Part shown: positions 27,738 to 34,751 of the stretch, piece after piece
Layout: every line of letters begins with the position of its first letter
Position numbering within the stretch: position 1 is the stretch's first letter
Source: an uncultured Brachyspira sp.
GTDB taxonomy: Bacteria; Spirochaetota; Brachyspiria; Brachyspirales; Brachyspiraceae
Direction: 5' to 3'
DNA length: 64,000 bases
NCBI RefSeq assembly: GCF_910588665.1
Contig: NZ_CAJUPR010000006.1
Coordinates: forward strand, 94,933 to 158,932
Made by a program: the position numbers and the translations under genes
Notes under the pieces: generated by a model
Databases searched by the model: none
What the model saw: only the letters and a program-made list of their open reading frames with translations
Told to the model about the DNA's origin: nothing

Positions 27738-28226
27738 CTATACTTCTTTTATATAAACTTTGTTCATAACAGAGTTTTCTACAGGATTATCATTATGATC
27801 TCTTTTTAATGATACTATCTTATCTGCAACATCCATACCATTTACAACCTCGCCCCATACTGTATATTCTCCGTCTAAATGAGGCGCATCGGCTACACAG
27901 ATAAAAAACTGAGAACCTGCACTGTCGGGATGCTGACTTCTAGCCATAGAGCATATACCTCTTTTATGATGAACATCGCTAAACTCGGCAGGTATATTAA
28001 AATTAGGACCGCCTGTACCATGCAAATGCCTTTTAGTTGCATCCTTACTTATAGGGTCTCCTCCCTGTATCATAAACCTAGGTATTACTCTATGAAATCT
28101 TGTTCCGTCATAAAAGCCATCATTAGCTAATTTTTTAATAGCTTCAACATGTTTAGGCGCAATATCTTCATAAAATTCTATTTCTATAGTACCGTAATCT
28201 GTTTCAATAAATAAATGCTCTTTCAT
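27738..28226 (-). CDS. Peptidyl-prolyl cis-trans isomerase, cyclophilin type (cytoplasmic)
   Basis: A 162-residue cyclophilin without signal peptide. Seen: HLFIETDYGTIEIEFYED, the active-site segment RFHRVIPRFMIQGGDPI, GICSMARSQHPDSAGSQFFICVAD and YTVWGEVVNGMDVADKI. It catalyses proline isomerisation during folding. It lies immediately downstream of a close paralogue that carries a membrane/signal segment; the two probably arose by tandem duplication and serve cytoplasm and envelope respectively. Confidence 0.94.
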   Translation of the reverse strand: MKEHLFIETDYGTIEIEFYEDIAPKHVEAIKKLANDGFYDGTRFHRVIPRFMIQGGDPISKDATKRHLHGTGGPNFNIPAEFSDVHHKRGICSMARSQHPDSAGSQFFICVADAPHLDGEYTVWGEVVNGMDVADKIVSLKRDHNDNPVENSVMNKVYIKEV

Positions 28227-28252
28227 TTTTAAATTATCCTTAAAATTAATTA

Positions 28253-28837
28253 TTAATTGATAGTTTTTATATAAACTCTATTCATTCTGGCAGGCTCTAT
28301 AGGATTATCATTTGCATCTCTTTTCAAAGCCGCTATTTTATCGGCAGTATCCATACCGTTTACAACCTCGCCCCATACTGTATACTGCCTATCTAAAAAA
28401 GTGCTGTCCGCAACGCAGATAAAAAACTGAGAACCTGCGCTATTTATACTCTGACTTCTTGCCATAGAACATATTCCTCTTTTATGAGAAATATCATTAA
28501 ACTCGGCAGGTATAATAAAACTAGGACCTCCAGTGCCATGCAAAGCTCTGTTAGGCTGCTTGCTTAAAGGATCTCCTCCCTGTATCATAAATCCTGGTAT
28601 TACCCTATGAAAAAGAGTTCCATTATAAAAACCATCATTAGCCAGTTTTTTAATAGCTTCAACATGTTTAGGCGCTTTATCAGGAAAGAATGCAATCTCT
28701 ATAATGCCGTAATTTGTTTCAATAAATAAATGTTCTTTTGAAGTTTTAGGTTTTTGCGCTATAAGTACTGTTGCAAATATTATAATTCCTATTAATGAAA
28801 TAATAATAATTTTTAATTTTTTATCCAAAATATACAC
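28253..28837 (-). CDS. Peptidyl-prolyl cis-trans isomerase, cyclophilin type (exported)
   Basis: A 194-residue cyclophilin with an N-terminal hydrophobic segment (about residues 9-27, LKIIIISLIGIIIFATVLIAQ region) that would anchor it in the membrane or export it. The catalytic core repeats the sister protein: LFHRVIPGFMIQGGDPLS, GICSMARSQSINSAGSQFFICVAD, QYTVWGEVVNGMDTADKI. There is no lipobox cysteine. It starts the two-gene unit, 26 bp before the cytoplasmic paralogue. Confidence 0.93.
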   Translation of the reverse strand: MYILDKKLKIIIISLIGIIIFATVLIAQKPKTSKEHLFIETNYGIIEIAFFPDKAPKHVEAIKKLANDGFYNGTLFHRVIPGFMIQGGDPLSKQPNRALHGTGGPSFIIPAEFNDISHKRGICSMARSQSINSAGSQFFICVADSTFLDRQYTVWGEVVNGMDTADKIAALKRDANDNPIEPARMNRVYIKTIN

Positions 28838-28932
28838 CTCTTTAAATTATAATATATTTAATAATTTTCGTAATTATTTTTTTTAAATTTATTGTAATAA
28901 CATAATTTTAATGCTGACAATAAGAAATAAGC

Positions 28933-30108
28933 TCAGCGATTTGCAGAAACTTCATTAATATTTCCGTATGTCTGATTAGCGTCATAAGTTCCGCCTCTAT
29001 TTTCGCCTTTAAGACTTGGAATAATTAATCTCTGACCTGCCCTTATTATATTAGGATCTTTTATAATATCCTTATTAGCTTCGTATATTCTTCTCCATAA
29101 ATTACCGTTCCCATATATAAAATCATAAGAAGCTATACGCCACAATGAATCTGTATTAACAGTCCTTATCTGAACTATATAATATTGAGGAAATAATGAT
29201 CCTTCATCATCATTATATTGCTTATCAGAATCAACTGCCGTATTATCAGATGTGTTTTCCATTGAATTAACTAAACTTATAACATTTTTAGAATGCATTA
29301 ATGAAGCAGAATAATTATCTGTAATTAAAGCTTCGCCTGCTGATGATAAAGATTTGGAAGCTTCAGAATATAAATTAGGCTTGCTTTCATTATATCTCTC
29401 TTTTCCAGCTTTATCAAAATACTGCTGAGCTTTTGCATAAGCCAAAGGAGCCTCCAATCTGTCAAGCGCATTCATTGCATCTTTTGATTTATTCAGCGAA
29501 TTAATATAATCTCCATTTAGAAGCAAATCTTTAGACTCATCTCTTAATGCCATAATCTCAATATCATTATCATCGCCGTTAGTCAATACAGATTCATCTA
29601 TTAAATAACCTCTTCTAGGATCTATGGAAAGCACATTATAGCCTAATTCAGATTTTTCAGATGATTTATTATATTCAAGTACGGCATTAGTATAATCGGA
29701 TACATCAAGCATATTATTTGCAGAATTAATATCCGTAACAGATAACTCATATAATGAAGCCGTTAATTTATTAGTATCTCCGCCAGCTCCTTTAAATAGA
29801 GCCAATTTTCTTTCTGCATCTCTCTGACTATTTAAAACATACTCATATATTCCGTATCTGAATATAATTTTATCGGAATACTCTTTGCTCTGTGCCGAAT
29901 ATTCTAAGCTTTGATTATAATCTCCCGCATCATGAGCTTCTATAGCCATTTCTCTATATCTCTGCGCTAATTTATAATCGTCGCTCTCCTTTATGCTGAC
30001 AGGCAAATCGGAAGGAAGTTCTGGAGCTAAATTTAAAGTATTTGTTTCCTGAGCATATAATATATATGATAATGTCATAATAATAAATAAAAATAACCAT
30101 TTTTTCAT
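28933..30108 (-). CDS. Exported LysM-domain protein
   Basis: A 391-residue exported protein. Signal peptide about 1-19 (ILYAQETN). The middle is helical with TPR-like pieces and repeated Ser/Ala/Tyr (YREMAIEAHDAGDYNQSLEYSAQSKEYSD region, then SKDAMNALDRLEAPLAYAKAQQYFDKA region). Near residues 305-367 lies a LysM module: YYIVQIRTVNTDSLWRIASYD, NGNLWRRIYEANKDIIKDPN, IRAGQRLIIPSL, expected to bind peptidoglycan. It follows a helical lipoprotein gene by 53 bp; the two may work together at the wall. Confidence 0.85.
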   Translation of the reverse strand: MKKWLFLFIIMTLSYILYAQETNTLNLAPELPSDLPVSIKESDDYKLAQRYREMAIEAHDAGDYNQSLEYSAQSKEYSDKIIFRYGIYEYVLNSQRDAERKLALFKGAGGDTNKLTASLYELSVTDINSANNMLDVSDYTNAVLEYNKSSEKSELGYNVLSIDPRRGYLIDESVLTNGDDNDIEIMALRDESKDLLLNGDYINSLNKSKDAMNALDRLEAPLAYAKAQQYFDKAGKERYNESKPNLYSEASKSLSSAGEALITDNYSASLMHSKNVISLVNSMENTSDNTAVDSDKQYNDDEGSLFPQYYIVQIRTVNTDSLWRIASYDFIYGNGNLWRRIYEANKDIIKDPNIIRAGQRLIIPSLKGENRGGTYDANQTYGNINEVSANR

Positions 30109-30161
30109 TTTATAAACTCCAAATTATAAATATTAAGTTATGGTAAAAATTGTTTATTTTA

Positions 30162-30758
30162 TTAATTTACGGAAGAAGTTATTTCTAATTCTTCAACTTC
30201 TCTGATTTTTTCTTCCGCTTCTTTTATGCCTCTGGAGCTTTCATCATATCTTTTTTTAGTTGTAAAGTACGCTTTATGGTGGTATTTTCTGGCATTAAAA
30301 AAACAATTAACGGCTTCTTCATAATTATTAGTACTTAATGCAGATAATGCATTAATATAATTAAGCTCTGCAAACTCATAATTATCTTTATCTACTCTGT
30401 ATGCTTTTATTTCTTTAGAGTATACTCTATCTAAAGATGTTTCTTCTTTCAATATCTGAGCATATTGAGGCAATCCGTCATTCAAAACATTCTGGTAACT
30501 ATTCTGCGCAGCCGTAAGCAGATCTCTTACTTTTTTAGAATCTTTATTTTCATCTATAAGTATTAAGGCCTCACAATAATTTGCTTCGGCTATATCAAAT
30601 TCTTCTTTTGAATAGTTCTGCAAATCATACTTAACAGCTTTTTCTCTTAAAACGGATGCATCTTTATATTCCTTTATAGGCATTGTTTCAGAACAAGATA
30701 TTATAAAAATAAAAACAAATAATGATGTGAAAATATATTTTTTCAATTTCATAATCAC
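30162..30758 (-). CDS. Helical lipoprotein
   Basis: A 198-residue lipoprotein with signal peptide ending FIISC and Cys22; a start two codons later (MKLKK) is equally possible. The mature part is helical with repeating blocks: FDIAEANYCEALILIDENKD, RDLLTAAQNSYQNVLNDG, FAELNYINALSALSTNNYEEAVNCFFNARKY, that is TPR-like, and ends in a charged coiled coil. Composition and neighbourhood tie it to the LysM protein behind it. Function unknown. Confidence 0.75.
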   Translation of the reverse strand: MIMKLKKYIFTSLFVFIFIISCSETMPIKEYKDASVLREKAVKYDLQNYSKEEFDIAEANYCEALILIDENKDSKKVRDLLTAAQNSYQNVLNDGLPQYAQILKEETSLDRVYSKEIKAYRVDKDNYEFAELNYINALSALSTNNYEEAVNCFFNARKYHHKAYFTTKKRYDESSRGIKEAEEKIREVEELEITSSVN

Positions 30759-30792
30759 TCCAGTTTTTTATAAAAACTATAGATATTCTTTT

Positions 30793-30820
30793 ATATTATA
30801 CTACTAACTGTAAAAGTCAA
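30793..30820 (-). promoter_or_regulatory. Promoter of the lipoprotein/LysM operon
   Basis: Minus strand: TTGACT (30815-30820), 16-bp spacer, TAATAT (30793-30798), overlapped by TATAAT at shorter spacing. Confidence 0.6.
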
Positions 30821-30850
30821 TACTTGCTTAAAAATTATTATAAATAAAAA

Positions 30851-30880
30851 GCAAGATAATTTTATAAATAATTATCTTGC
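30851..30880 (-). terminator. Terminator after META lipoprotein gene
   Basis: Perfect 11-bp stem (GCAAGATAATT / AATTATCTTGC) with an 8-base loop, flanked by A and T runs, 21 bp past the stop codon. Confidence 0.85.
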
Positions 30881-30900
30881 CTTTTACATACAAATATAAA

Positions 30901-31374
30901 TTAATTATTAGTATTTACCGCAGGAATTTCGCCTTTATAGATGTAAATCAAATTTGTACCTGAATCCGTAGTTATAGTTAATACATCTCCGTTTAGAGAA
31001 ATTGTATCAGCTCCATTTAATATTTGAAAATATTCATTTTCAGCATCCATATCTTCTTCAGGTCCTGCCATTTTAGTAGAACCTAACGCACTAAATATTA
31101 TATTATTTCCGTCTAAAGCGAACTCAGTAAAATAAAGATTAACGGCAGACTTTCCGCCTATCATATTAGTTTCAGGAAAAGATATAGTAACTTCTTTGTC
31201 TTCATACATGTTTGTAAGCATAAATTCTTTACCCACTAAATCTTCAACAACTGTAATAACTGCGGCATCGCCTGTTTTGTCTGCCGATGTTTGTTCTCCC
31301 GATGAAGAATTTCCACATGATATCAAAAGTATTGTTCCTGCTGCAACAAGAACCAGCAATAATAATTTTTTCAT
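30901..31374 (-). CDS. META/HslJ-domain lipoprotein
   Basis: A 157-residue lipoprotein, Cys20 after LLIS. The mature domain reads VGKEFMLTNMYEDKEVTISFPE, GGKSAVNLYFTEFALDGNNIIF, GSTKMAGPEEDMDAENEYFQILN, ISLNGDVLTITTDSG, the strand order of META/HslJ domains. Two paralogues occur at 57701 and 58139, sharing LTNMxE, TKM and the ENxYFxxLxxA block. The META fold is linked to heat and antibiotic stress in E. coli HslJ; a role here is unknown. It has its own promoter and terminator. Confidence 0.78.
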   Translation of the reverse strand: MKKLLLLVLVAAGTILLISCGNSSSGEQTSADKTGDAAVITVVEDLVGKEFMLTNMYEDKEVTISFPETNMIGGKSAVNLYFTEFALDGNNIIFSALGSTKMAGPEEDMDAENEYFQILNGADTISLNGDVLTITTDSGTNLIYIYKGEIPAVNTNN

Positions 31375-31408
31375 TTTATTTTTCCTTAAATGTTAAATTT
31401 CTTAAAGA

Positions 31409-31437
31409 ATTATATCATAATTGAAATATATCATCAA
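31409..31437 (-). promoter_or_regulatory. Promoter of META lipoprotein gene
   Basis: Minus strand: TTGATG (31432-31437), 17-bp spacer, TATAAT (31409-31414). Confidence 0.65.
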
Positions 31438-31452
31438 TATTATTAAACGATA

Positions 31453-31494
31453 AATAATAAAAAATATTAATTTTTTATATTATTTTTTATTATT
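31453..31494 (-). terminator. AT-only perfect inverted repeat, possible terminator
   Basis: A 14-bp perfect stem (AATAATAAAAAATA / TATTTTTTATTATT), loop 14 bases, 26 bp past the ankyrin stop codon. It lacks any G/C pair, so its strength as a terminator is uncertain. Confidence 0.45.
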
Positions 31495-31520
31495 ATATTC
31501 TTCTGTATATAAAAATTAAA

Positions 31521-31955
31521 TTATTTACCGCCTGCATTTCTTAAAATTTTTACTATGCCATTATATCCTCTTTGAGATGCATAGTCTATAGCCGTTTTGC
31601 CATACTTATCTTTTAAATTAATATCTGCGCCTGCATTTACAAGCATAACGACTATTTCGCTATATCCTTTAGAGGAAGCTCTCATTAAAGCGGTTCTTTT
31701 ATTATTATTAACATCATTTAAATTAACTTTTTTGCTTATTAATAATTTTACTACTTTTGGCAGTCTTTCCTCTGCAGCTTCTATTAATGGAGTTTCTCCA
31801 CGCACGTCTCTTGTATTAAGATCTGCTCCCGAGTTTATAAGTTCTATTGCCCTTTCGGTATCTTTTCTCTCTAAAGCATCCATTAAAGGAGTTCTTTTCT
31901 CCTGAGTAAATAAACCAATCGTCATTATAAAAAATAAAGCCGTAATTTTTTTCAT
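31521..31955 (-). CDS. Exported ankyrin-repeat protein
   Basis: A 144-residue protein with signal peptide (about residues 1-17, FIMTIGLFTQ) and four ankyrin repeats filling the rest: PLMDALERKDTERAIELINSGADLNTRD, GETPLIEAAEERLPKVVKLLIS, NKRTALMRASSKGYSEIVVMLVNAGADINLKD, GKTAIDYASQRGYNGIVKIL. It acts by protein contact in the periplasm; the partner is unknown. Ankyrin proteins are numerous in Brachyspira, which agrees with the host call. A perfect promoter precedes it. Confidence 0.9.
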   Translation of the reverse strand: MKKITALFFIMTIGLFTQEKRTPLMDALERKDTERAIELINSGADLNTRDVRGETPLIEAAEERLPKVVKLLISKKVNLNDVNNNKRTALMRASSKGYSEIVVMLVNAGADINLKDKYGKTAIDYASQRGYNGIVKILRNAGGK

Positions 31956-32016
31956 AAAACTTACCTCCTTAAAATCTCCTTAACTACTCTTTTATTAAAT
32001 TAATAATACAATAATA

Positions 32017-32045
32017 AGTATAACATATCTAATAAATATTGTCAA
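32017..32045 (-). promoter_or_regulatory. Promoter of ankyrin gene
   Basis: Minus strand: TTGACA (32040-32045), 17-bp spacer, TATACT (32017-32022), a near-ideal sigma-70 promoter. Confidence 0.75.
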
Positions 32046-32278
32046 TTTTATGTAAATAAATTTCAATAGATTCTAAAATTTCCTATTTTTATGTAAACTA
32101 AATTTATATAACATTATAAATACTTAATACTAATTATAGCAAACAGTATGTATATAAATATTTTTTATTTGTAAAGCATTTATTTTTATATTTTTAAAAT
32201 AAAAAATGTAATATACATCAAAGCAAAAAAACATTTATTGATTTATATACAACATAAAATAAACGCTTTATATAATTA

Positions 32279-32310
32279 AATAGCGGTTCTCATTTCTGAA
32301 AACCGCTATT
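32279..32310 (-). terminator. Terminator after the 32330-33238 gene
   Basis: Perfect 10-bp stem AATAGCGGTT / AACCGCTATT, 12-base loop, 19 bp past the stop codon. Confidence 0.85.
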
Positions 32311-32329
32311 TATTAAAATTAATTATTAA

Positions 32330-33238
32330 TTACTGAGCATTATCAGCAGCCTGAATATTATTATCCTCTTCCTCTCCGTCTTTCGGAGGCTTAATTTCAG
32401 GAGGTATTCCAACAGGAACATCTGCAAAATCAAAATAATTTTCATAAGATATTTTTTGGAATCTGTTAGCTATAGGCTGCATTCTAAAATTATCCACATA
32501 GGAAGCAACAAAATTAACGCTTTTACCGCCATAAACAGCATAATATACGGCTAAAGAAGTATTGGCGGCTTTGTTGCCGTAATTTCCATATCTCATAGAT
32601 GTAAAATCATCAAAAGTAGTATATCCGCTGTTATGAAAACCGCCGTATTTCATATGAAAACCGCCCAAAGTTCTATTGAATAAGCCTCTTGACATTACAT
32701 ATCCGGGGTGAGCATATTCATTTCCTTCATTTCTGTTTTTATATTGCTCTACTGTGTAGTCGCCTTCATAAACTGCACTTACTGCAAAGAGTTTATCTTC
32801 ATGAAAGAAAAATTTATAAGCCCATTTAGTTTCTTTTCCAGCCAATGTAACATGATCATTAATGGTGTCGGATCTAACCGTCATACATTTAAATTCATTT
32901 GTAACAATGAAATTGAAATACAAAATATTTTCATCTCTTGTAAAAAGTTCATAAACATCATTAGTAGTAAATTTAACATTTATCCATTTCATAGTATGAG
33001 GATTATACCATATTAAATCTGGATCAGGATATTTACTAACATAAAATGTACCGCTTACAGGTTCAGCGGCAGCCGAAGAAAAATTGGAAGCCGTCAATAT
33101 TTCATTAACTTCATCAGGAGTAATGCCGTAAGGGATCAAATCATTAAACATAAAAGGAATCGGTTCATAAGCATGCAATGATATTGATATAGCTACCAAC
33201 AAAAACATAACTAGTAATTTTTTCATTTTGTTCTCCAA
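32330..33238 (-). CDS. Exported protein of unknown family
   Basis: A 302-residue protein with a signal peptide (MKKLLVMFLLVAISISLHA; the real start may be the ATG four codons in, at 33226). The mature part is beta-rich and aromatic with blocks such as VSGTFYVSKYPDPDLIWYNPHTMKWINVKF, KWAYKFFFHEDKLFAVSAVYEGDY and HMKYGGFHNSGYTTFDDFTSMRYGNYG. It ends in a Pro/Glu/Asp-rich tail (IPPEIKPPKDGEEED). I do not recognise a family. It has its own promoter and terminator, so it is monocistronic, probably periplasmic. Confidence 0.7.
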   Translation of the reverse strand: MENKMKKLLVMFLLVAISISLHAYEPIPFMFNDLIPYGITPDEVNEILTASNFSSAAAEPVSGTFYVSKYPDPDLIWYNPHTMKWINVKFTTNDVYELFTRDENILYFNFIVTNEFKCMTVRSDTINDHVTLAGKETKWAYKFFFHEDKLFAVSAVYEGDYTVEQYKNRNEGNEYAHPGYVMSRGLFNRTLGGFHMKYGGFHNSGYTTFDDFTSMRYGNYGNKAANTSLAVYYAVYGGKSVNFVASYVDNFRMQPIANRFQKISYENYFDFADVPVGIPPEIKPPKDGEEEDNNIQAADNAQ

Positions 33239-33256
33239 GATTTTTTATTATTGTCT

Positions 33257-33285
33257 ATTATACTATATTGAATAATAAAATCAAA
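33257..33285 (-). promoter_or_regulatory. Promoter of the 32330-33238 gene
   Basis: Minus strand: TTTGAT (33280-33285), 17-bp spacer, TATAAT (33257-33262). Confidence 0.55.
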
Positions 33286-33361
33286 TACATTATGTTTACT
33301 TATAATCTTTTTTTGTATTAATTTCAGTTAATTAATATTACAATTATTATATTATTTTTTA

Positions 33362-33390
33362 TTGACTTTTTAATAAAAATCCTGTAATAT
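33362..33390 (+). promoter_or_regulatory. Promoter of rpsF-ssb-rpsR
   Basis: TTGACT (33362-33367), 17-bp spacer, TAATAT (33385-33390) directly preceded by TG. Confidence 0.7.
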
Positions 33391-33416
33391 TTACAAATAT
33401 AAAAAATATATGCTTC

Positions 33417-33448
33417 GCTTCTTTAATTTTATAAAATAATTAAGAAGC
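33417..33448 (+). promoter_or_regulatory. Leader hairpin of rpsF mRNA
   Basis: GCTTCTTTAATT (33417-33428) pairs with AATTAAGAAGC (33438-33448) with one bulged U and a 9-base loop, ending 12 bases before the ribosome site AAGGAG. It may serve ribosomal-protein autoregulation, though I do not see the conserved CCG of the S6:S18 motif. Confidence 0.45.
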
Positions 33449-33469
33449 TTTGTCCAAGGAGTTAACAAA

Positions 33470-33817
33470 ATGCGAGAATATGAAATATTATTCATAACGG
33501 AGATTAACGATGCCGTTCATAAAAATGCTAAAGATCATGTAAAAACGATACTTCAAAACTACCATGCAGAAATATTTAATGAATCAGATTACGGAATTCA
33601 CAATTTAAGCTACCCTATAAAAAAGGTTAATCAAGGAAAGTTTTATTATTATCATTTCAGATGCAGCGGAAATAATTTAACCAATATTGAAAAAGAACTT
33701 CGTTATGAACTCAGCATACTAAGATTTATAATAGTCCGTTTAGATGAAATTATTCAGAAAAATAAAAAAGAAGAAAATAAAGACAATAGTAATGAAGAAG
33801 TTTCTAAAGAAGCTTAA
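33470..33817 (+). CDS. rpsF: 30S ribosomal protein S6
   Basis: A 115-residue S6: REYEILFITEINDAVHKNAKD, HNLSYPIKKVNQGKFYYYHFRCSG, IEKELRYELSILRFIIVRLDE and a charged tail. S6 binds 16S rRNA with S18 in the platform of the small subunit. It heads the conserved rpsF-ssb-rpsR cluster, with AAGGAG well spaced before ATG. Confidence 0.96.
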   Translation: MREYEILFITEINDAVHKNAKDHVKTILQNYHAEIFNESDYGIHNLSYPIKKVNQGKFYYYHFRCSGNNLTNIEKELRYELSILRFIIVRLDEIIQKNKKEENKDNSNEEVSKEA

Positions 33818-33835
33818 TATAAAGGGCTTATAATT

Positions 33836-34267
33836 ATGGCAACAGATTTTAATAGTGTAACTCTGATAGGAAGACTTACCGCAGATCCCGTTTCTAAATA
33901 TTTACCGAGCGGAAGCGCAGTTGCGGAATTTTCTATAGCAAACAATTATTATGCAAGCAGTAAAAATACAACAGAAGTTAATTATTTTGATGTAGTAGCT
34001 TTTGGAAAAACGGCTGAAACCGTAAGCAAATTCCTTACTAAAGGAAAGCAAATTGCTGTAATGGGAACATTAAGGCAGGAAAGATGGCAGGATAAAGATA
34101 CAAACGCTTCAAGATCTAAAGTTAGAATCATTATGCAGTCTATGCAGATGCTAGGAGCTTCTGGAAATAATGCTCAAAATAGTATGGATACTACTTATTC
34201 CCCTTCCGTATCAAATAACAATGCTGATTTCGGAGGTTTCGAAGAAGATGATGAAGTACCGTTTTAA
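33836..34267 (+). CDS. ssb: Single-stranded DNA-binding protein
   Basis: A 143-residue SSB. The OB fold begins FNSVTLIGRLTADPVSKYLPSG and includes VNYFDVVAFGKTAETVSKFLTKGKQIAVMGTLRQERWQDK; a variable tail closes with the acidic EEDDEVPF peptide that docks replication and repair partners. The gene lies 18 bp after rpsF and 36 bp before rpsR, the usual bacterial order. Confidence 0.97.
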   Translation: MATDFNSVTLIGRLTADPVSKYLPSGSAVAEFSIANNYYASSKNTTEVNYFDVVAFGKTAETVSKFLTKGKQIAVMGTLRQERWQDKDTNASRSKVRIIMQSMQMLGASGNNAQNSMDTTYSPSVSNNNADFGGFEEDDEVPF

Positions 34268-34303
34268 TGAATATTTAGTAATATAATTTTTTAGGAGATA
34301 AAA

Positions 34304-34636
34304 ATGGATTTAGAAAATACAGAAAATATAAAAAATACAGGCAATGAAGAAGAAGCAAAATCTAAGACTGAAAGAAAAACTCATTTTAATAAGGACTCTA
34401 ATGAAAAAGACGGAAGAAAAAAATTCTTCAAAAAAAAAGTATGCTACTTCTGTAAAAATAATATAGATGTATTAGATTATAAAGATATAAAGCTTCTGAA
34501 AAGATATGTTAAAGACAGCGGTAAAATAATACCTAAACGTTTAAATGGAACCTGCTCTAAACATCAAAGACTAGTAACTAGGGCTATTAAAAGAGCTAGA
34601 AATATAGCGCTTTTGCCTTATGAAACAAGATACTGA
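34304..34636 (+). CDS. rpsR: 30S ribosomal protein S18
   Basis: A 110-residue S18. The conserved core KKVCYFCKNNIDVLDYKDIKLL, RYVKDSGKIIPKRLNGTCSKHQRLVTRAIKRARNIALLPY is complete. An N-terminal extension of about 40 residues, Glu/Lys/Asn-rich, makes it longer than the usual 75-80. It contains a run of nine A (34430-34438) inside the coding region. Last gene of the cluster, followed by a terminator hairpin. Confidence 0.96.
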   Translation: MDLENTENIKNTGNEEEAKSKTERKTHFNKDSNEKDGRKKFFKKKVCYFCKNNIDVLDYKDIKLLKRYVKDSGKIIPKRLNGTCSKHQRLVTRAIKRARNIALLPYETRY

Positions 34637-34658
34637 TTTTTTTAATTTATTGAAAAAT

Positions 34659-34698
34659 AAGCGGCTGTTATAATATTTATATCGGCTGCTTTTTATTT
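34659..34698 (+). terminator. Terminator after rpsR
   Basis: AAGCGGCTG (34659-34667) pairs with CGGCTGCTT (34683-34691), including two G-U pairs, followed by TTTATTTT. Confidence 0.8.
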
Positions 34699-34751
34699 TA
34701 AAATTACTATATAAATAAACTTAAATTAATATAAAAAACGGGGCGCAAATA

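Larger units (their letters stand above)
31956..32329. other. 374-bp intergenic region
   Basis: It holds the ankyrin-gene promoter (32017-32045) and the terminator of the next minus-strand gene (32279-32310). The 230 bp between is AT-rich and I see no ORF or structure in it. Confidence 0.6.

Noticed and set aside
33397..33469. Canonical S6:S18 leader motif
   Set aside because: The conserved CCG bulge is not present, so only a generic hairpin is reported.
34430..34438. A9 run inside rpsR as a phase-variable site
   Set aside because: The gene is essential and A runs of this length are ordinary in this AT-rich genome.
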